Of a DNA stretch of 8,222 nucleotides, positions 5,825 to 8,222 are shown piece after piece. A program made the position numbers and the translations under genes. Under the pieces are notes generated by a model. That model was not told where the DNA came from, searched no databases, and worked only from the letters and a program-made list of their open reading frames with translations. The DNA lies in assembly GCA_050943315.1 (NCBI GenBank), contig JBMNOY010000073.1, positions 1 to 8,222 of the forward strand. Direction: 5' to 3'. The DNA comes from JBDKUD01 sp050943315. GTDB taxonomy: Bacteria > Bacillota > Syntrophomonadia > Syntrophomonadales > Syntrophomonadaceae. Within the stretch, counting starts at the first letter, position 1. Each line of letters begins with the position of its first letter.

Positions 5825-7039
5825 TTAACTGTGTTCTTTAGCCAGATCAACGCGGTGCAGGGCAGTATCAAAAACCACTCTCAGCACCGCATATACAAAT
5901 ACGGTAATCAGCATGGAAGGAATAGTCGACCCGATAACCAAATCCAAATTGATTACCTTATAATAGGTAAATATACCGACCACCATAGCGATGATGCCGG
6001 GAATGTTAAATAAACTTCCCGAACGGTTCTGCCGGTAGAGAAAATAGTCGGTAAGGATAATCGAAAATGCCGGGGCAAACAATGATCCTATCATATATAA
6101 AAAGCTCTCATATCGCTCCATGGGGAAGAATATGGCCAGCCCGGTTCCCAGCGCCGTAAAAATTATAATCAGATGTTTTCTGTTTAGCTTGGCAGAGAGG
6201 TTTAAAGTAGACATCACTGCGGAATAGACATCCAGGAAGGTAGTAGTTACCGTGGATAGAATTACGATAAGCAGCACAGCCAGACCCATATTGAGACTTC
6301 CCAGCACTCCGATGGGATCGGATGAACCGGAATATATCGCGAAAACTAACCCCACAATATACATAAAAGAACTGCCTAAAAAATATCCGGCGAAACTGCC
6401 CATAAAACTTCCTTTAAGGGTTTTACCCGCCATGGTGTAGTCAGAAATCAGGGGAACCCAGGATAAAGGCATGACTATGCTCAGTTCCAGTGCCGCTCCC
6501 AGAGAAATGGCACCAGAAACCGGTTTGGCTGATTCTCCGCCCAAAAAGACTGCCAGCATAATAACTGATAATCCCAGTAATAATATTACTGCGATATTAT
6601 TAATCAGGCTTATACCCTTATCCATAGTCAGAGCCCATATACCTACCAAAACACCGGTAACTATGACCAGCACGGTGAAATTGCTGATGCCGGGGATATT
6701 TCCGGTCAGGGACTGCAGCGACCGGGTGCACTGAATCATCATTATAGCTGTCCAGCCGATCAGCTGTACGATATTAAACAGCGATACAATATAGGACCCA
6801 TAGGTTCCCAATGATAAACGACTGGAAATCAGCGAAGGCTTTTTTTCATTAAAACCGATGATACCGGTCAGGGATAAAATCAAGGTTCCAATCAAGTGCC
6901 CTAAAAGGATAACTATAATCCCGGTTTTAAGCCCCAGCGGAGCCAGCAGACTGCCGGTCATTATTTCCGCCAGAGAGACTGCTGCTCCGAACCACAGGGC
7001 AAATTGGCTAAACCCGCCTATTTTCATTTCACTATTCAT
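5825..7039 (-). CDS. cytX: CytX-like hydroxymethylpyrimidine permease (NCS1 family)
   Basis: This 404-residue polytopic membrane protein has roughly 11-12 hydrophobic spans. The N-terminal segment at about 10-36 (FSQFALWFGAAVSLAEIMTG, then SLLAPLG) is characteristic of the nucleobase:cation symporter-1 family in its CytX branch. CytX members are predicted, mainly from genome context with thiamine genes and TPP riboswitches, to import the thiamine pyrimidine HMP. The length fits CytX, shorter than typical allantoin or cytosine permeases. The ATG overlaps the thiD stop by eight bases (7032-7039), and an AGGTG-like site within the thiD 3' end precedes it, indicating translational coupling and TPP control via the shared leader. 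A second in-frame ATG lies four codons in. No strong terminator follows; a weak TTGG/CCAA stem before a T6 run is the only candidate. Substrate is inferred from family and context. Confidence 0.88.
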   Translation of the reverse strand: MNSEMKIGGFSQFALWFGAAVSLAEIMTGSLLAPLGLKTGIIVILLGHLIGTLILSLTGIIGFNEKKPSLISSRLSLGTYGSYIVSLFNIVQLIGWTAIMMIQCTRSLQSLTGNIPGISNFTVLVIVTGVLVGIWALTMDKGISLINNIAVILLLGLSVIMLAVFLGGESAKPVSGAISLGAALELSIVMPLSWVPLISDYTMAGKTLKGSFMGSFAGYFLGSSFMYIVGLVFAIYSGSSDPIGVLGSLNMGLAVLLIVILSTVTTTFLDVYSAVMSTLNLSAKLNRKHLIIIFTALGTGLAIFFPMERYESFLYMIGSLFAPAFSIILTDYFLYRQNRSGSLFNIPGIIAMVVGIFTYYKVINLDLVIGSTIPSMLITVFVYAVLRVVFDTALHRVDLAKEHS

Positions 7040-7838
7040 TACCTACACCTGCTTTTCTGTATAATCTGTAAAAATGGTTGGTGGGGCCTACCCCATGACC
7101 CAGCTTAAGGGAATTCTCAATAGCTTCCTGAATATACTCCTTGGCTTCTCGGACCGCGTCTGAAATAGAAAACCCCTTGGCCAGGTAGGCTGCTATGGCT
7201 GAGGAAAAGGTGCACCCGGTTCCGTGGGTATTCCTGGTGTTTACCCGGGAAGTCTTCAAATAATTGAAATTCTTGCCGTCATACATTACATCCACAGCGT
7301 CAGCAGTCAGGCATCCGCCTTTAACTACCACGTTTTTGGCACCAAATGCGGTTATTTTTATGGCCGCCTTTTCCATATCGGCTACGCTTTTAATCTTTTC
7401 CCCGGTGATTACCTCCGCCTCAAACCGGTTGGGAGTAACAACATCGGCCAGAGGAAAGAGCCTTTTTAAAAGTTCAGCCTTCGATTCCGGCTTAAACAAA
7501 TGGGAACCGCTCTTAGAAACCATAACCGGGTCAACAACTATATTTACCGCTTTATTAGCTAGTAAACAGTCCGCAATAGTATCGATTATCTCCATGCTGG
7601 ATACCATGCCAATCTTAACCGCAGCTATCTCAATATCATCAAACAAGCAGTTAATTTGGTCCCTTACAATCTCTGCGTCCAGCTCGCGGATATTAAATAC
7701 CCCCATGGTATTTTGAGCCGTAACCGCAGTGATTACGCTCATGCCATAGGTCCCCAGGGCACTAAAAGTCTTCAGGTCTGCCTGTATTCCTGCTCCTCCG
7801 CATGAATCAGATCCGGCAATAGTTAATACATTTTTCAT
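7032..7838 (-). CDS. thiD: Hydroxymethylpyrimidine / phosphomethylpyrimidine kinase
   Basis: ThiD phosphorylates 4-amino-5-hydroxymethyl-2-methylpyrimidine twice to HMP-PP, the pyrimidine precursor of thiamine, in the cytoplasm. The 268-residue product matches the family length. Motifs visible in order: IAGSDSCGGAGIQADLK (7-23; substrate-binding start of the ribokinase-like fold), GTYGMSVITAVTAQNT (29-44), VKIGM (74-78), DPVMVSKSG (103-111), TPNRFEAE (135-142), VVKGG (171-175), and HGTGCTFSSAIAAYLAKG with the anion-hole GTGC and Cys209. Start: the ATG at 7838 follows a strong GGAAGGGAGA site and gives the expected N-terminus. An in-frame ATG at 7892 would add 18 atypical residues and has no Shine-Dalgarno site. 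It is the first gene of the riboswitch-controlled operon and overlaps cytX. No thiE, thiM or thiC is seen nearby, so the operon looks dedicated to pyrimidine salvage. Confidence 0.96.
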   Translation of the reverse strand: MKNVLTIAGSDSCGGAGIQADLKTFSALGTYGMSVITAVTAQNTMGVFNIRELDAEIVRDQINCLFDDIEIAAVKIGMVSSMEIIDTIADCLLANKAVNIVVDPVMVSKSGSHLFKPESKAELLKRLFPLADVVTPNRFEAEVITGEKIKSVADMEKAAIKITAFGAKNVVVKGGCLTADAVDVMYDGKNFNYLKTSRVNTRNTHGTGCTFSSAIAAYLAKGFSISDAVREAKEYIQEAIENSLKLGHGVGPTNHFYRLYRKAGVGNE

Positions 7839-7896
7839 ATCTATCTCCCTTCCTCGTAATGAAATATCTTGCTGAGAACGGCCAGGATCCATATAT

Positions 7897-7924
7897 AAAA
7901 AAAAGATGCAGTAAATGCATCTTT
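7897..7924 (-). terminator. Intrinsic terminator of the TPP riboswitch
   Basis: Read on the minus strand, AAAGATGCA (7924-7916) pairs perfectly with TGCATCTTT (7910-7902) around a 5-base loop, followed by a run of eight T (7904-7897). It lies between the TPP aptamer and thiD, about 60 bases upstream of the start codon, and serves as the off-switch of the riboswitch. Confidence 0.93.
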
Positions 7925-7940
7925 ATAGCTCCTTGATACA

Positions 7941-8023
7941 ATTACTTTCCTACGCTGGCATTATCCAACAGGTTCAAAGGGTTAAGCCAGATGGCTTTCT
8001 CAGCAAGTTGCTCCCCTAGCAAT
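7941..8023 (-). promoter_or_regulatory. TPP (THI-box) riboswitch aptamer
   Basis: Read on the minus strand this contains the conserved THI-box blocks in order: GGGGAGC, GCTGAGA, ACCC, TGAACCTG and GGATAATGCCAGCGTAGG. Helix P1 can be drawn as ATTGCT (8023-8018) with AGTAAT (7946-7941). The variable P3 region (AAGCCATCTGGCTT) is a short hairpin. The downstream expression platform is a terminator whose 5' half can instead pair with the P1 3' strand, so TPP binding should cause premature termination before thiD-cytX. Identification is certain by motif; the switch mechanism is inferred from base pairing. Confidence 0.97.
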
Positions 8024-8048
8024 CCTAATTATTCAATTATCCCTATAT

Positions 8049-8077
8049 ATTGTACGCTATTTAGAGTCTAACTATAA
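8049..8077 (-). promoter_or_regulatory. Probable promoter of the thiD-cytX operon
   Basis: On the minus strand TACAAT (8054-8049) is a good -10, five of six to consensus. At the ideal 17-base spacing upstream is TTATAG (8077-8072), a weak -35. Transcription would begin around 8042, about 20 bases before the TPP aptamer, which is a normal arrangement. Confidence 0.5.
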
Positions 8078-8099
8078 GAGGGTATAAAAAACTCTTATA
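8073..8099. repeat. 8-bp inverted repeat overlapping the putative -35 of the thiD operon
   Basis: TATAAGAG (8073-8080) and CTCTTATA (8092-8099) are perfect inverted copies separated by an A-rich 11-base spacer. The proximal arm covers the putative -35 of the minus-strand promoter, so it could be an operator. It could equally be a weak terminator for a gene right of the window: read on the minus strand, the spacer carries a T6 run, but inside the loop rather than after the stem. Confidence 0.35.
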
Positions 8100-8106
8100 C
8101 AGGGGC

Positions 8107-8222
8107 AGGTGTGACAGGGGACGGGGGCGCGGGGTGCGGGCACGGGACGGTGGTTTGTGACAGGGGGACGGTTCTTTTGTGACAGGGGGACGGTTCTTTT
8201 GTCACACTTAAAAAAGTGTGAC
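8107..8222. repeat. G-rich 'GTGACAGGGGGACGGTTC' repeat block with terminal hairpin
   Basis: Two exact tandem copies of a 22-base unit, GTGACAGGGGGACGGTTCTT plus TT, lie at 8157-8178 and 8179-8200. A diverged partial copy begins GTGACAGGGGACGG at 8111, followed by a degenerate G-rich run. The block ends in a perfect hairpin: GTCACACTT (8201-8209), loop AAAA, AAGTGTGAC (8214-8222). The GTGAC / GTCAC ends of the units are mutually inverted. Sequences of this type are, to my knowledge, dispersed many times in Peptococcaceae-like and Moorella-like genomes, sometimes near IS200-type transposases. No transposase lies in this window and the block continues past its edge. Confidence 0.75.

Noticed and set aside
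6471..6734. Plus-strand open frames across cytX and thiD (for example 6471-6734 and 7264-7716)
   Set aside because: They are shadows of the minus-strand genes, which have full family motifs, riboswitch control and good ribosome sites.
7839..7892. Upstream ATG (7892) extending ThiD by 18 residues
   Set aside because: It directly follows the terminator T-run without a ribosome binding site. The extra residues are not ThiD-like, while the ATG at 7838 has a strong site and the canonical N-terminus.
8107..8222. CRISPR array suggested by the regularly repeated 22-base units
   Set aside because: The units are directly tandem with no unique spacers, only two are exact, and no cas genes are present.

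Overview
The window looks like a chromosomal segment of a low-to-mid G+C Gram-positive anaerobe, probably a Clostridia member of the Peptococcaceae / Syntrophomonas kind. This is inferred from strong purine-rich Shine-Dalgarno sites, TTG and GTG starts, a lipoprotein-anchored ABC binding protein, a butyryl-CoA:acetate-type CoA-transferase and a TPP riboswitch with a Gram-positive-style terminator switch. G-rich 'GTGACAGGGGGACGGTTC' repeats of a kind I associate with such genomes also point this way. The species cannot be named from the sequence.

Layout, left to right. (1) 1-621, plus strand: the 3' part of a D-alanyl-D-alanine carboxypeptidase gene, including the KTG motif, the C-terminal domain and a membrane anchor. 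(2) 622-1154: a geneless stretch. Its last ~160 bases form a G+C-rich, strongly foldable leader that ends at the ribosome binding site of the next gene; this is the least explained part of the window. (3) 1155-2492, plus: a CoA-transferase of the butyryl-CoA:acetate / 4-hydroxybutyrate family, closed by an intrinsic terminator. (4) 2719-5143, plus: a compact ABC importer operon of binding lipoprotein, ATPase and permease, of the nitrate/sulfonate/taurine/thiamine-precursor (NMT1/THI5-TauA) superfamily. (5) 5172-5204: a 15-bp perfect palindrome between convergent genes. (6) 5242-5697, minus: a small secreted Spy/CpxP-like (LTxxQ) protein. (7) 5825-8077, minus: a thiamine salvage operon made of promoter, TPP riboswitch, terminator/antiterminator, thiD and cytX. 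(8) 8101-8222: a G-rich repeat block with 22-bp tandem units and a terminal hairpin, running off the window edge.

How the parts work together. When TPP is scarce, the riboswitch should let transcription pass into thiD and cytX. CytX would import hydroxymethylpyrimidine and ThiD would phosphorylate it to HMP-PP for thiamine synthesis. The ABC operon has no TPP riboswitch that I can find. Its binding protein belongs to a superfamily that includes pyrimidine-precursor binders, so a second thiamine-precursor route is possible but unproven. The CoA-transferase fits butyrate or related short-chain acyl-CoA metabolism in an anaerobe. The PBP fragment and the Spy-like protein act outside the membrane and have no visible link to the rest.

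Most of the window is ordinary. The items deserving a second look are the structured RNA-like leader at about 981-1140, the well-resolved riboswitch switch with a Shine-Dalgarno/AUG pair buried in it, and the repeat block at the right edge.
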